Shown one piece after another: positions 51,714 through 60,233 of a stretch of DNA of 64,000 bases. The stretch comes from an uncultured Flavobacteriaceae bacterium (GTDB lineage Bacteria > Bacteroidota > Bacteroidia > Flavobacteriales > Flavobacteriaceae), in NCBI GenBank assembly GCA_949372605.1, contig CASIAE010000008.1:124001-188000 (forward strand). Direction: 5' to 3'. The notes under the pieces were generated by a model. That model had not been told where the DNA came from. It was given only the letters and a program-made list of their open reading frames with translations, and did no database searches. Made by a program: the position numbers and the translations under genes. Position 1 is the stretch's first letter. Every line of letters starts with the position of its first letter.

Positions 51714-52139
51714 TTAATTGTATAAATATTTATAGACAAAACTAAAACATAAAGGTTTAGTTTTAATTTTTCATACACGGAAAGTAATTATATATTATTT
51801 AATACTTTTTTAAAAAATACTAACCCCCAAAAACTATTGTTTACTCCTAAAACCTACTTTCGGATCATCTACGTTCTCTTTTTTGGGATAAATCGAAAGT
51901 TTTATGCTTATTTGTAATGACTGCCAAATCTTTAATTCGGTTATATTTAGAAAAAAAAGTAAAACATAAAGATTAAAAATTTCACAATAATAGATTAGTA
52001 AAACCTATGATTTACTTCTTAAAAATTAAGTTTAAGAAGTATAATTATTAAAAACTGTATACATATATTGTAATCTTTTCAGAGTATATTTAGAAAAAAT
52101 TTATATTGTCTTTCAAAATTTAAAAATAAATACTTAGCG
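51714..52139. other. AT-rich divergent intergenic stretch
   Basis: Region between the receptor gene and the ThuA gene, which point away from each other. It holds a TAnnTTTG-type box on the minus strand at 51737-51744 (TAGTTTTG). No repeat or RNA gene is seen. The ThuA side is very AT-rich with no clear promoter. Confidence 0.45.
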
Positions 52140-52901
52140 ATGAATAAATTAATTTTCAATCCTATCATTGTGCTAATTGGCATTTTTTTATTTTCTTTCT
52201 CTGATATAAGCAAGAAAAACGAAAACGACACGCTCAACGTATTGGTTTTTAGTAAAACTCAGGGTTACAGACATGAAAACATCAAAATAGGTCTTGCGGG
52301 TTTTCGAACATTAGCGGCTAATAAGAGCTGGAAAATGACTACTACCGAGGATGCTACTTATTTTAACGATAAATTTTTATCAAAAATTGATGTCGTTGTT
52401 TTCTTTAATACGACTGGAGATATTTTGAACAGCTCAGAAGAAATTGCGTTAGAGGGGTTCATAAAAAGTGGCGGTGGTTTTTTAGGAATCCATGCTGCAG
52501 CAGATACGGAATATGATTGGCCATTTTATCAAGAGCTGATTGCAGCTCATTTTGCAAGTCATCCTCCAACGCAAAAAGCCCGCCTGATTGTTCATCAGGA
52601 AACGAACCACCCTGCGATTGGTCACTTGGGAAATGAATGGTCACTGAGGGATGAATGGTATTCTTTTAAAGAACCTCTCAAATCACATGCTACTTTGTTG
52701 ATGGAAGTAGACGATAGTTCTCTTTCTGGAAAAATACCATTAACAGAATCTCATCCAATTGCTTGGGCGCATGAAAAGTTCAGTGGGAGATCGATGTATA
52801 CTGGAATTGGACATACTGCTGAACAATTTTCAGATCCAGTTTATTTAGAACACATCGCGCGAAGTGTTGAGTGGGTAGGTAGGGTTATCCTAAAAAAATA
52901 A
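52140..52901 (+). CDS. ThuA-domain protein (trehalose utilisation-like)
   Basis: The 253-residue protein has a signal peptide or anchor (FNPIIVLIGIFLFSFS) and a class I glutamine amidotransferase-like ThuA domain over the rest. Typical stretches are VLVFSKTQGYRHENIKIGL, VVVFFNTTGDILNSSEE, GGGFLGIHAAADTEYDW and GRSMYTGIGHTAEQFSDP. ThuA proteins take part in the oxidation of disaccharides to 3-keto forms and often sit with oxidoreductases; here a GMC enzyme lies one gene away. Function by family only. Gene stands alone. Confidence 0.9.
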   Translation: MNKLIFNPIIVLIGIFLFSFSDISKKNENDTLNVLVFSKTQGYRHENIKIGLAGFRTLAANKSWKMTTTEDATYFNDKFLSKIDVVVFFNTTGDILNSSEEIALEGFIKSGGGFLGIHAAADTEYDWPFYQELIAAHFASHPPTQKARLIVHQETNHPAIGHLGNEWSLRDEWYSFKEPLKSHATLLMEVDDSSLSGKIPLTESHPIAWAHEKFSGRSMYTGIGHTAEQFSDPVYLEHIARSVEWVGRVILKK

Positions 52902-52902
52902 A

Positions 52903-52987
52903 CCTATTTAAGAAATGATATTTCTTGCAAATTAATCAAGAGACATTTATTAAATAGGTGTTATTTTAAATCTTAAGACTAAGATTT
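52903..52987. terminator. Convergent hairpins between thuA and csp genes
   Basis: ACCTATTTAA (52903) pairs with TTAAATAGGT further right, enclosing an inner hairpin AAGAAAT/ATTTCTT. A second hairpin AAATCTTA-AGAC-TAAGATTT spans 52968-52987. The genes on both sides converge, so a two-way terminator is likely, but no long T run follows either stem. Confidence 0.45.
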
Positions 52988-53006
52988 GAGAATGCTTTTG
53001 AGCTGA

Positions 53007-53198
53007 TTAAGCTACTCTAACGTTTATTGCGCTAGGTCCTTTGTCAGTGGACTCTAAATCGTAACTAACTTTGTCACCTTCATTGATATCATCAACTAGG
53101 TTATTTGCATGTACAAATACATCCTTTTCTCCTGAGTCTGGAGTTATGAATCCAAAGCCTTTATTGTTGTTAAAAAATTTTACTGTTCCGTTATTCAT
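53007..53198 (-). CDS. Cold-shock domain protein
   Basis: A 63-residue single-stranded nucleic-acid binding protein with both RNA-binding motifs: KGFGFITP (RNP1) and [10 protein letters not shown] (RNP2). It acts as an RNA chaperone in the cytoplasm. Length fits the CspA family. The upstream TATCTTTG box on the minus strand (53225-53232) fits a Bacteroidota promoter, leaving a leader of about 20 bases, shorter than in E. coli cspA. Confidence 0.95.
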   Translation of the reverse strand: MNNGTVKFFNNNKGFGFITPDSGEKDVFVHANNLVDDINEGDKVSYDLESTDKGPSAINVRVA

Positions 53199-53224
53199 TT
53201 TATATATTTTTATTAATAGAAATG

Positions 53225-53232
53225 CAAAGATA
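53225..53232 (-). promoter_or_regulatory. Bacteroidota -7 box for the cold-shock gene
   Basis: On the minus strand TATCTTTG matches TAnnTTTG and lies 27 bases before the ATG. No clear TTG at -33 was seen. Confidence 0.45.
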
Positions 53233-53507
53233 GTGCTTTATAAGCTGTTACGAAAAAAAAAAATAAAATAAATGCACTTTTTTTGAAATATTATGTCAAA
53301 ATCACTTTTATTTTAGATTGAAAACTTCGTTAATTAAGGATTTCTATTAACATTAGTTGGATTAAAAAAAAAGAATTTTAATCGAAATATCCAACAAACT
53401 GGGTTCAAAAACTTTAGAAAAGTATAAATATAGCTGAAAAAGTAGGAGGAGAACTCAAAAAAAAACTTATGTAAACCAGTACTTTGTTTTTATTACAGCT
53501 TTCAGGG
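53233..53507. other. Intergenic stretch, nothing recognised
   Basis: AT-rich DNA with A runs between the cold-shock gene and the transporter gene. No gene, RNA or repeat was found. Confidence 0.4.
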
Positions 53508-54833
53508 TTATTCGTTTGTTAGGAATTTTATGTTTGAGTATCCATAATATCCAACAAAAGCCAAACAGATTGCCGGTAGTATAAATGAAAGGTTTACTTC
53601 AGGAATATATCCCAACAGATTAAGATCATTAAAGCCATCACCACCCATATCTAGAATTGCAGCCTGTAAGATCGGCATTAGAGCACCTCCCACAATAGCC
53701 ATAACCAAACCGGCTGAACCAATTTTAACTTCGTCACCCATGTCTTTTAACGCAATGCCATAAATTGTAGGGAACATGATGGACATAAATACAGAAATAC
53801 CAACCAAAGATATGAGACCCATCATACCAGGAAATATTACAGCTCCGATACTTGCCAAAGCACCTCCAACTCCAAATAACATTAGGATTTTTGGCGGATC
53901 AATGTTCTTCATTAAAGCAGTCCCAATCCATCTACCTATTAAAAACAATACCATGGCTGCCACGTTATAATTGGTTGCCGTAATATTCCAACCAGTTACA
54001 TCGTTTAAATTATCAACGTAATGGAAGATATAAGTCCAGCACATGATCTGAGAACCTACACAAGCGGCTTGTGCGAGAACCCCCATTTTATAGCTTTTAT
54101 TTGTAAATAATTTTGACAATGAATCAGAGACACTCATTTTATCTTGTATAAGTGTTTTTGGGATTTTAGTAAACACAATAATCGACATAATTATTAAAAC
54201 CAATACTCCTAAACTCAAATAAGGAATACTAATTATACTTAAATCATTTTCTCGTATTGCTGCTAATTCATTTGATGATAAAGCATTATAAGCTGTGGAA
54301 GAATAATCATCAGAACGGAGCGCAGATAAAACAAAAACTTGCGCAATAATCATTCCGGTTAACGACCCCACTGGATTAAAAGCTTGTGCCAAATTTAAAC
54401 GTTGGGTAGCTGTTCGCTTGTCTCCTAAAGCTAAAATCAATGGGTTTGCGGTTGTTTCCAAAAACGCCAATCCACAAGTAATGACCCACAATGAAATTAA
54501 AAAATAATTAAACTCTTCATAGATTGCTGCTGGGTAAAACAGAAAAGCACCAATTGCATAGAGCGTTAATCCTAAAATAATTCCAGATTTATAACTAAAG
54601 TGTCTAATGAATAGTGCAGCAGGAAATGCCATAAAAAAATACCCAAAATAAAATGCAAATTGTACTAAAGATGATTGAATGTTTGATAATTCGGGCATTA
54701 CTTTTTTAAATGCAGACACCATAGGATTTGTTAAATCATTGGCAATCCCCCATAAAGCAAACAAGGACGTGATAACAATGAAAGGAAATAATAACTCTTT
54801 TGTTACAATCGAAATATGTTCTTTTTTGCTCAA
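53508..54833 (-). CDS. FucP-type sugar:H+ symporter (MFS)
   Basis: A 441-residue transporter with 12 hydrophobic segments. The N-terminal part has FALWGIANDLTNPMVSAFKK and FAFYFGYFFMAFPAALFIR, the usual signatures of the FucP branch of the major facilitator family (L-fucose, glucose/galactose, and other sugars); the middle has ALFLETTANPLILALGDKRT-like FLETTANPLILALGDKRTA. It lies 33 bases after the DUF1552 stop, so it is the third gene of a minus-strand operon. With GH78 nearby, a deoxy sugar such as rhamnose or fucose is a reasonable substrate; that is inference. Confidence 0.88.
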   Translation of the reverse strand: MSKKEHISIVTKELLFPFIVITSLFALWGIANDLTNPMVSAFKKVMPELSNIQSSLVQFAFYFGYFFMAFPAALFIRHFSYKSGIILGLTLYAIGAFLFYPAAIYEEFNYFLISLWVITCGLAFLETTANPLILALGDKRTATQRLNLAQAFNPVGSLTGMIIAQVFVLSALRSDDYSSTAYNALSSNELAAIRENDLSIISIPYLSLGVLVLIIMSIIVFTKIPKTLIQDKMSVSDSLSKLFTNKSYKMGVLAQAACVGSQIMCWTYIFHYVDNLNDVTGWNITATNYNVAAMVLFLIGRWIGTALMKNIDPPKILMLFGVGGALASIGAVIFPGMMGLISLVGISVFMSIMFPTIYGIALKDMGDEVKIGSAGLVMAIVGGALMPILQAAILDMGGDGFNDLNLLGYIPEVNLSFILPAICLAFVGYYGYSNIKFLTNE

Positions 54834-54866
54834 ATAATAGACTTTAGTTATAGGAATTTTTTTTTC

Positions 54867-56213
54867 TTAAAGAATAGAAGCTAATCTTCCTGTACTATCA
54901 GAAAAACTTTCTGTTTCGATATCCAATTTATTAAGCATGCTTAAAAATAGATTCGACAAGCGCTCTTCTTTTTCACTGAATTTTGTATAAGCCCCATGTT
55001 TTACTCCTAAATTAGAACCTCCAGCGAGAATTAATGGACAATTTCTAGCATTGTGAGTTGAGCTACAGGCACTTCCATAAAGAACAAGAGTGTTGTCCAA
55101 TAACGAGCTGTCATCCACATCTTTAGTGTTTTTCATTTTATCGATAAAATAAGCAAACTGTTTTGCATACCATTGGTCTAAACGTCCCCAATCTCCCCAG
55201 TGTCCAGTAGCTTTGTCATGAGAAATACTGTGATGTCCTTGAAGTCCAAGTGCCATTTTTGGAAAATTATCTCCAAATCCCATACCATCTTCCCGTGCCA
55301 TCATGTAAGTCATAACTCTAGTGGAGTCCGTTTGAAATCCTAGTATCATTAAATCGATCATAGAGCGGACATACTCTTCAGGAGCAGCCGTTGGATCCAC
55401 ATCGAGGTTAATTAAACTTGCATCAAATTCTTTCATTGGTACATCTAACCATTTTTCATTTCGTTTTACCTGTTCCTCTACCTGATTTAGAGAGCCTAAG
55501 TATTCCTCTAGTTTAGCTTTATCGTTTGCTCCTAAACGCTTTTGAAGGCTTTTAGTGTCTTCTAAAACTAAATCAACTATCTTTTTACCTTGGTGGATAC
55601 TTTTTCGTCTTTCATCAGTTGTTGTGCCTCCACTTGGAGAAAAATAGCGTTCAAAAATTTCTCGTTGTCTGTGCTCTGATGGAAGAGGTTTTCCAGAGGA
55701 ATTAAATGATAGGGTGGATGTTCTCGATTTGTAGCCCACACCTCCGTCTGTTGACAGCGATAGCGAGGGGAAGCGTGTATAACGGCTTAACTTTTCAGCA
55801 GCTACTTGATCTACCGAAATACTGTTCTTATATTCACCACGTAAATCACCTCCTGTTAACCAAGAATCTCCTGCCATGTGCCCCAAGACATTACGACTAT
55901 AGGGGTGACTTAAGCCTCCCATAATTGACATGTCGCTTCGATAAGGTGATAAAGGTGATAATGATTTAGTTAATTTATAATCTGTTCCTTCTCCCACTGG
56001 AAACCAACTCCAATTTTTATGATAAGCACTTTCTTTTGGTGGTAATCCAACGCCATTTGGGAAGTATAAAAAACACAAACGTTTTGGAGGTAAAGGCGCT
56101 GAAAGCTTTGAATAACTACTCATTGCCATTCCTTCAAAATAAGGAAGCATACATGCCACACCCAATCCTTTGATAAAGGTGCGACGGTCTAAATTCCAGG
56201 GTTTCCTGCTCAT
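54867..56213 (-). CDS. DUF1552 protein with twin-arginine signal
   Basis: The 448-residue protein starts with a Tat signal (DRRTFIKGLGVACMLPYFEG) and then a DUF1552 domain, with KRLCFLYFPNGVGLPP, MGGLSHPYSRNVLGHMAGD and DSWLTGGDLRGEYKNSISVD early, YGSACSSTHNARNCPLILAG and HGAYTKFSEKEERLSNLF late. DUF1552 proteins are known mainly from Planctomycetes and Verrucomicrobia, nearly always next to a DUF1587/1592 cytochrome protein, as here. Their role is unknown; export in folded form suggests a cofactor. Start overlaps the stop of the upstream cytochrome gene by four bases. Confidence 0.92.
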   Translation of the reverse strand: MSRKPWNLDRRTFIKGLGVACMLPYFEGMAMSSYSKLSAPLPPKRLCFLYFPNGVGLPPKESAYHKNWSWFPVGEGTDYKLTKSLSPLSPYRSDMSIMGGLSHPYSRNVLGHMAGDSWLTGGDLRGEYKNSISVDQVAAEKLSRYTRFPSLSLSTDGGVGYKSRTSTLSFNSSGKPLPSEHRQREIFERYFSPSGGTTTDERRKSIHQGKKIVDLVLEDTKSLQKRLGANDKAKLEEYLGSLNQVEEQVKRNEKWLDVPMKEFDASLINLDVDPTAAPEEYVRSMIDLMILGFQTDSTRVMTYMMAREDGMGFGDNFPKMALGLQGHHSISHDKATGHWGDWGRLDQWYAKQFAYFIDKMKNTKDVDDSSLLDNTLVLYGSACSSTHNARNCPLILAGGSNLGVKHGAYTKFSEKEERLSNLFLSMLNKLDIETESFSDSTGRLASIL

Positions 56214-59200
56214 ATTCCAAATATTTTATTGTACCAAGTTTGTTCTTTTTTATAAAATGACGGGCTTAAAACGATTTGTTCTATGACCGTTTTAAAACGA
56301 AAATCATTATCAATGACTTCTGCTACAATGTTATTAATTTCTTCCTCATCAGCAAAACCAACATCACGGCCGACCGCATAAGCAAAAAGGTTTTCCACCA
56401 AAGACCTTGTAAAGTCTTCTTTTTTTAGTTCTAAAATATAATCTTTAATCCCCTGTATTCCTTCAACTTCAGTCCCATCAGGTAATTTTGACTTTGAATC
56501 AATTGGCTTTTCTTTTGCGGTTAATTGATACCGTCCAACCGCATCATAATTTTCAAAAACTACTCCAAAAGGATCGATTTTATGATGACAATCCAAACAA
56601 GAGGTTTTATTTCTATGCAAGAAGAGTTGCTCTTTTAGTGTGAGATTTTCAAAACCAGGGGTTTCTGGATCTAATTCGGGTACATTTGCTGGCGGTGGTG
56701 GGGGATGGTCTCCTAGTATCTTTTCTTTTAACCACACAGCGCGTTTTATTGGATGCGCCTGAACACCATCTGAGTGTCCACTCAAAAAAGAACCTTGTGA
56801 TAGCAAGCCACCTCTTTTCTCGTTTTCTGAGAGATTCACTGGACGAAATGCGTTGCCTTTTACACCTTCAATCCCATAGAACTCTGCAAGATTCTGATTT
56901 AGCATGGCAAAATCTGAATCAATAAAATTCATAATACTCATGTCATTTTTTAGTACATGATGGACAAAACTATAGGTCTCCTTAAACATATCCTCTTTTA
57001 CAAAACGTGTAAAATCTTCATAGGCCTCGACATCCGTATCCATGCTTTTGTGTCTGTCTAAACGTAACCATTCAAAGGCAAAGGAATTGACCATTTGAGT
57101 TATTTTAGGGCTATTGACCATGCGCTCAATTTGTTCTGGCAATTGGTTATATAAATCACCGATTGAGGCTAATGATGTGAGGGTTTCATCCGGAGGTGAA
57201 TTCCATAAAAAATAAGACAATTGTGAAGCCAAGTAAAATTCATCCTCTGATTTTTTTGATTCATCCGTTTCGGGCTCAAATAGGTAAATAAAATTAGGCG
57301 AGCATAGCACAGCGACTAAAACTTCTTTAACACCATCCTCATAACGTTCAAAACCTTCTTTAATGCTTCTCCAGAAATCCATATATCGATTTAATTCACC
57401 TGAATTAAGTGAACGCCTGAAAGCATTTTGTATAAATCGACTTAGGATTTCTTCAGTGTAAGTTTCAATATTCGCCTTATTTGGAGAATCAAAAAATATA
57501 TTTGTATGACTTTCTGGAGGCCAGATGGGATAATAAGGTGCTTCAAACTCTACTGATTTTATAAGTAATGGTGGACCATTTAAACTACTTTCTTTGACCA
57601 GATGATTATTCCAAACTCCAACAGTTAATATGTTTGCCAATTCACCACTTACATTGGAACTTTCTAATGGAATTGGTAAATTCTCTAATCTACCCTTAAA
57701 CTCAAAAGTTTGATGTTCTCCCAATGGAATATTGACCTCTTTGGATTTTCCAAACGTTTTATAATCTACCCCATCATCTGTCCTAGTACCAGCAAATACT
57801 TGAATCGAGGGGTTAACTGAAGCATATTTTAATTCATCTTTATCATTTTCTTCTTTAAGTATTCTGGGTAATGGATCATCTTCATGTAAAGGGGTAAATA
57901 TTATATGGCTAAATCCAACAAAAAACTTTCCAGTAACATATCCTTTATGTTTCCCTTTAGACAGGTATGCCAATGAGATTGGTGTTCTTATTTCATTAGT
58001 ATCTTTTAATTCTTTACTTATATGCAAACGCTTAGAAATTACCCCCGAACGATCCCGACCCAAAGGATTTATTTCATAAGACGGCATCTCATCTTCCGAT
58101 ACATACGGATGAATAAGCTCTATCTGATATATTCCAGATTCAGGTATGTCATAACGGAATTGAGTCCAAACATTATCAGCAACATTAATTGGTGTTAACC
58201 AGCGATTGTTTTTTAAGACTAAATTATGAGTATTTTTTAAGTCTTTAGCAGCTACATAAATAGCTTTTGAAGAATTTATGGTTGGGTTATCATTTCGTAA
58301 GTTAATCAGTCGCTCTTTAGACATAGAATTATAGCCTTTTGAAGCTTCAACCCTAAAAATAAAATCTCCTTTTCTTGGAAAATCTTCTTTGACTAATAAC
58401 TTTAAATTAGGCGACGGTCCTTGCCATGACTTGGGCGTAACTTCCTTTGCAGGTAGAGCAGAATTTAAAATCAATCCTTCATTAACTATAGTGTATCGAT
58501 TGCTTTCAGATCCTCTCATTCCAATTCCAATCTTATTCTTTAACACTGTTAAGGAATCATTATTGTAATTTTTTGAATTTTGAATCGGCTTTCCGTCATG
58601 ATTTAATACATCTACTATTAAATCTTTATTACTTATTGAAGCGGTTTGATAACCCCCATATTCCGCACCTGTAACTCCATCTCCTATACCTTTCCCTAAT
58701 GAAACTTTGTAACGCCTTGATCTTGGTCTTTCTCCATAAAAAATTGTTTTATCTAAAGCTTCTCGAGCGATTTTTTGATAATAATCAATATGTAGCGCTG
58801 AGGTTTGAAGTATATTCCCATTATTACTAAACCCCATTTTAGATTTTCCGTCATTAGGCAAGACATCACCAAAGTTTACATTAACACCAAGTAAATCATT
58901 TAACGAATTGGTATATTGCTTCTTTGTCAATCTACGCATTACAACTTTATTATCTTTCTGCTTAGCTAAAGCTGCTCTTTTTAAATTATTTGACAACCAG
59001 TTTACAACTGCAACACGGTCTTCGTCTTTAAGCTGTGTTTCTTTTTTGGGAGGCATCTCTCCTAAATTAATAACATCTAAAGCAGAGTGCCATCTTTCAG
59101 CGTCAGGTCCATTGATCATATCCCAGTTCAAAACATCTAACCGCATGTCACCTTTTTGCTTGTCTTCCCCATGGCATTTGAAGCAATGTCTTTCCATGAT

Positions 59201-59836
59201 TGGCTTAATCTTGTTTTTAAATAGTAAAGCTTCTTTAGAAGTCGAATCTGTTGCTCTGTTAATAGCTAAATACTCAGCATCTCCATTGTCAACACCCAAT
59301 ACCGTTTTCATTTCCGAAGGCATGTACTTAGTTAAATAGTTAGCCCCATGAGTTAGAGAGCCCCCATAATGACCTGCAAATAATAATAGAGAAACATTTA
59401 CTAATAAAAACATCTTGTAAAAACGTGATACGCTGTTTGGTTTATTAGATGATTTTTTTTGACGCAGCACAACCAACCAAATGCAAATTAAAGCCGTAAA
59501 CCAGCCCAACCATTTGTGAGTGTTCAACAGCTCATCATTATAATTCCCACTTGAAGCCAAAAGAAAACCCAATATAATTGTTGGAATGATGCTGAAAACC
59601 GAAAACCAAAGTAAAATGTTACAAGCAGAATTTAAATTCAAATCTGGGCGAAAATCATTGATTATTTCCATTAGAAACAACACAACCAATGCACCTATGG
59701 GAAGGTGAAGGATTATGGGGTGAAACCTACCAAGAAAAAAAACAAAAGTATTTTCGACTTCGCCAGCTAATGGGATAAAAAGCAGCCCAAATAATAGAAT
59801 GGTAAAAACAACTGCAATTGATAAACTATTTTTCAT
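56210..59836 (-). CDS. Planctomycetes-type cytochrome c protein (DUF1587/1592/1588/1585)
   Basis: A 1208-residue envelope protein. The first 175 residues hold five hydrophobic segments (FTILLFGLLFIPLAG, HPIILHLPIGALVVLFL). A PSCyt1 cytochrome domain follows with the heme motif ERHCFKCHGEDKQKGDMRL near 217, then DUF1587 (MRRLTKKQYTNSLNDLLG), a long middle part, DUF1592 (PSPN and FYLASQLSYFLWNSPPDE), DUF1588 (RGGLLSQGSFLSGHSDGVQA) and DUF1585 with the second heme motif TSCLDCHHKIDPFG. Such proteins are frequent in Planctomycetes and are thought to take electrons from polysaccharide or sugar oxidation. It forms an operon with DUF1552 and a sugar symporter. Confidence 0.92.
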   Translation of the reverse strand: MKNSLSIAVVFTILLFGLLFIPLAGEVENTFVFFLGRFHPIILHLPIGALVVLFLMEIINDFRPDLNLNSACNILLWFSVFSIIPTIILGFLLASSGNYNDELLNTHKWLGWFTALICIWLVVLRQKKSSNKPNSVSRFYKMFLLVNVSLLLFAGHYGGSLTHGANYLTKYMPSEMKTVLGVDNGDAEYLAINRATDSTSKEALLFKNKIKPIMERHCFKCHGEDKQKGDMRLDVLNWDMINGPDAERWHSALDVINLGEMPPKKETQLKDEDRVAVVNWLSNNLKRAALAKQKDNKVVMRRLTKKQYTNSLNDLLGVNVNFGDVLPNDGKSKMGFSNNGNILQTSALHIDYYQKIAREALDKTIFYGERPRSRRYKVSLGKGIGDGVTGAEYGGYQTASISNKDLIVDVLNHDGKPIQNSKNYNNDSLTVLKNKIGIGMRGSESNRYTIVNEGLILNSALPAKEVTPKSWQGPSPNLKLLVKEDFPRKGDFIFRVEASKGYNSMSKERLINLRNDNPTINSSKAIYVAAKDLKNTHNLVLKNNRWLTPINVADNVWTQFRYDIPESGIYQIELIHPYVSEDEMPSYEINPLGRDRSGVISKRLHISKELKDTNEIRTPISLAYLSKGKHKGYVTGKFFVGFSHIIFTPLHEDDPLPRILKEENDKDELKYASVNPSIQVFAGTRTDDGVDYKTFGKSKEVNIPLGEHQTFEFKGRLENLPIPLESSNVSGELANILTVGVWNNHLVKESSLNGPPLLIKSVEFEAPYYPIWPPESHTNIFFDSPNKANIETYTEEILSRFIQNAFRRSLNSGELNRYMDFWRSIKEGFERYEDGVKEVLVAVLCSPNFIYLFEPETDESKKSEDEFYLASQLSYFLWNSPPDETLTSLASIGDLYNQLPEQIERMVNSPKITQMVNSFAFEWLRLDRHKSMDTDVEAYEDFTRFVKEDMFKETYSFVHHVLKNDMSIMNFIDSDFAMLNQNLAEFYGIEGVKGNAFRPVNLSENEKRGGLLSQGSFLSGHSDGVQAHPIKRAVWLKEKILGDHPPPPPANVPELDPETPGFENLTLKEQLFLHRNKTSCLDCHHKIDPFGVVFENYDAVGRYQLTAKEKPIDSKSKLPDGTEVEGIQGIKDYILELKKEDFTRSLVENLFAYAVGRDVGFADEEEINNIVAEVIDNDFRFKTVIEQIVLSPSFYKKEQTWYNKIFGI

Positions 59837-60233
59837 GAATAGCAGTTATATTGACTCTAAGCTTTTGATTAACATCTGGTTTATTAAAAAAACTAGATGT
59901 ATTAATCCACTTCTTACCTGCATTACCTAGATGCAGAGTTTATTGCGTAAATACCTGAGTTAAAACCGATACCACTTTGAAGACGATTTGCTAGAGCCGT
60001 GACATGAAAACTGTTTTTATCCCTTTTCAAAGCTTTCAGAATAAAAAGATATGAAATATGAAAAATCACGATTAATCTGTTTTTTAATAAAAAGAATATT
60101 TTCATGCGATTGACAGTCTATTTATTAAAGATAACAAATAATTTAAAATTAAGAGCAGGGGTCTGTCGGAAGTTAGTTCTCAAGTTACCATCGTGATGCA
60201 TTCATTATTTTGATTGTGAAGAGTGTTTTAGAT
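59837..60233. other. Intergenic stretch, possible small remnant
   Basis: A minus-strand frame at 59923-60105 ends LQSGIGFNSGIYAINSASR but has no family and overlaps no promoter; it could be a decayed tail. Nothing else is recognised in this AT-rich gap. Confidence 0.35.

Noticed and set aside
59923-60105. Minus-strand frame of 60 codons
   Set aside because: No family, no ribosome site, and a mixed composition; kept only as a note in the intergenic entry.
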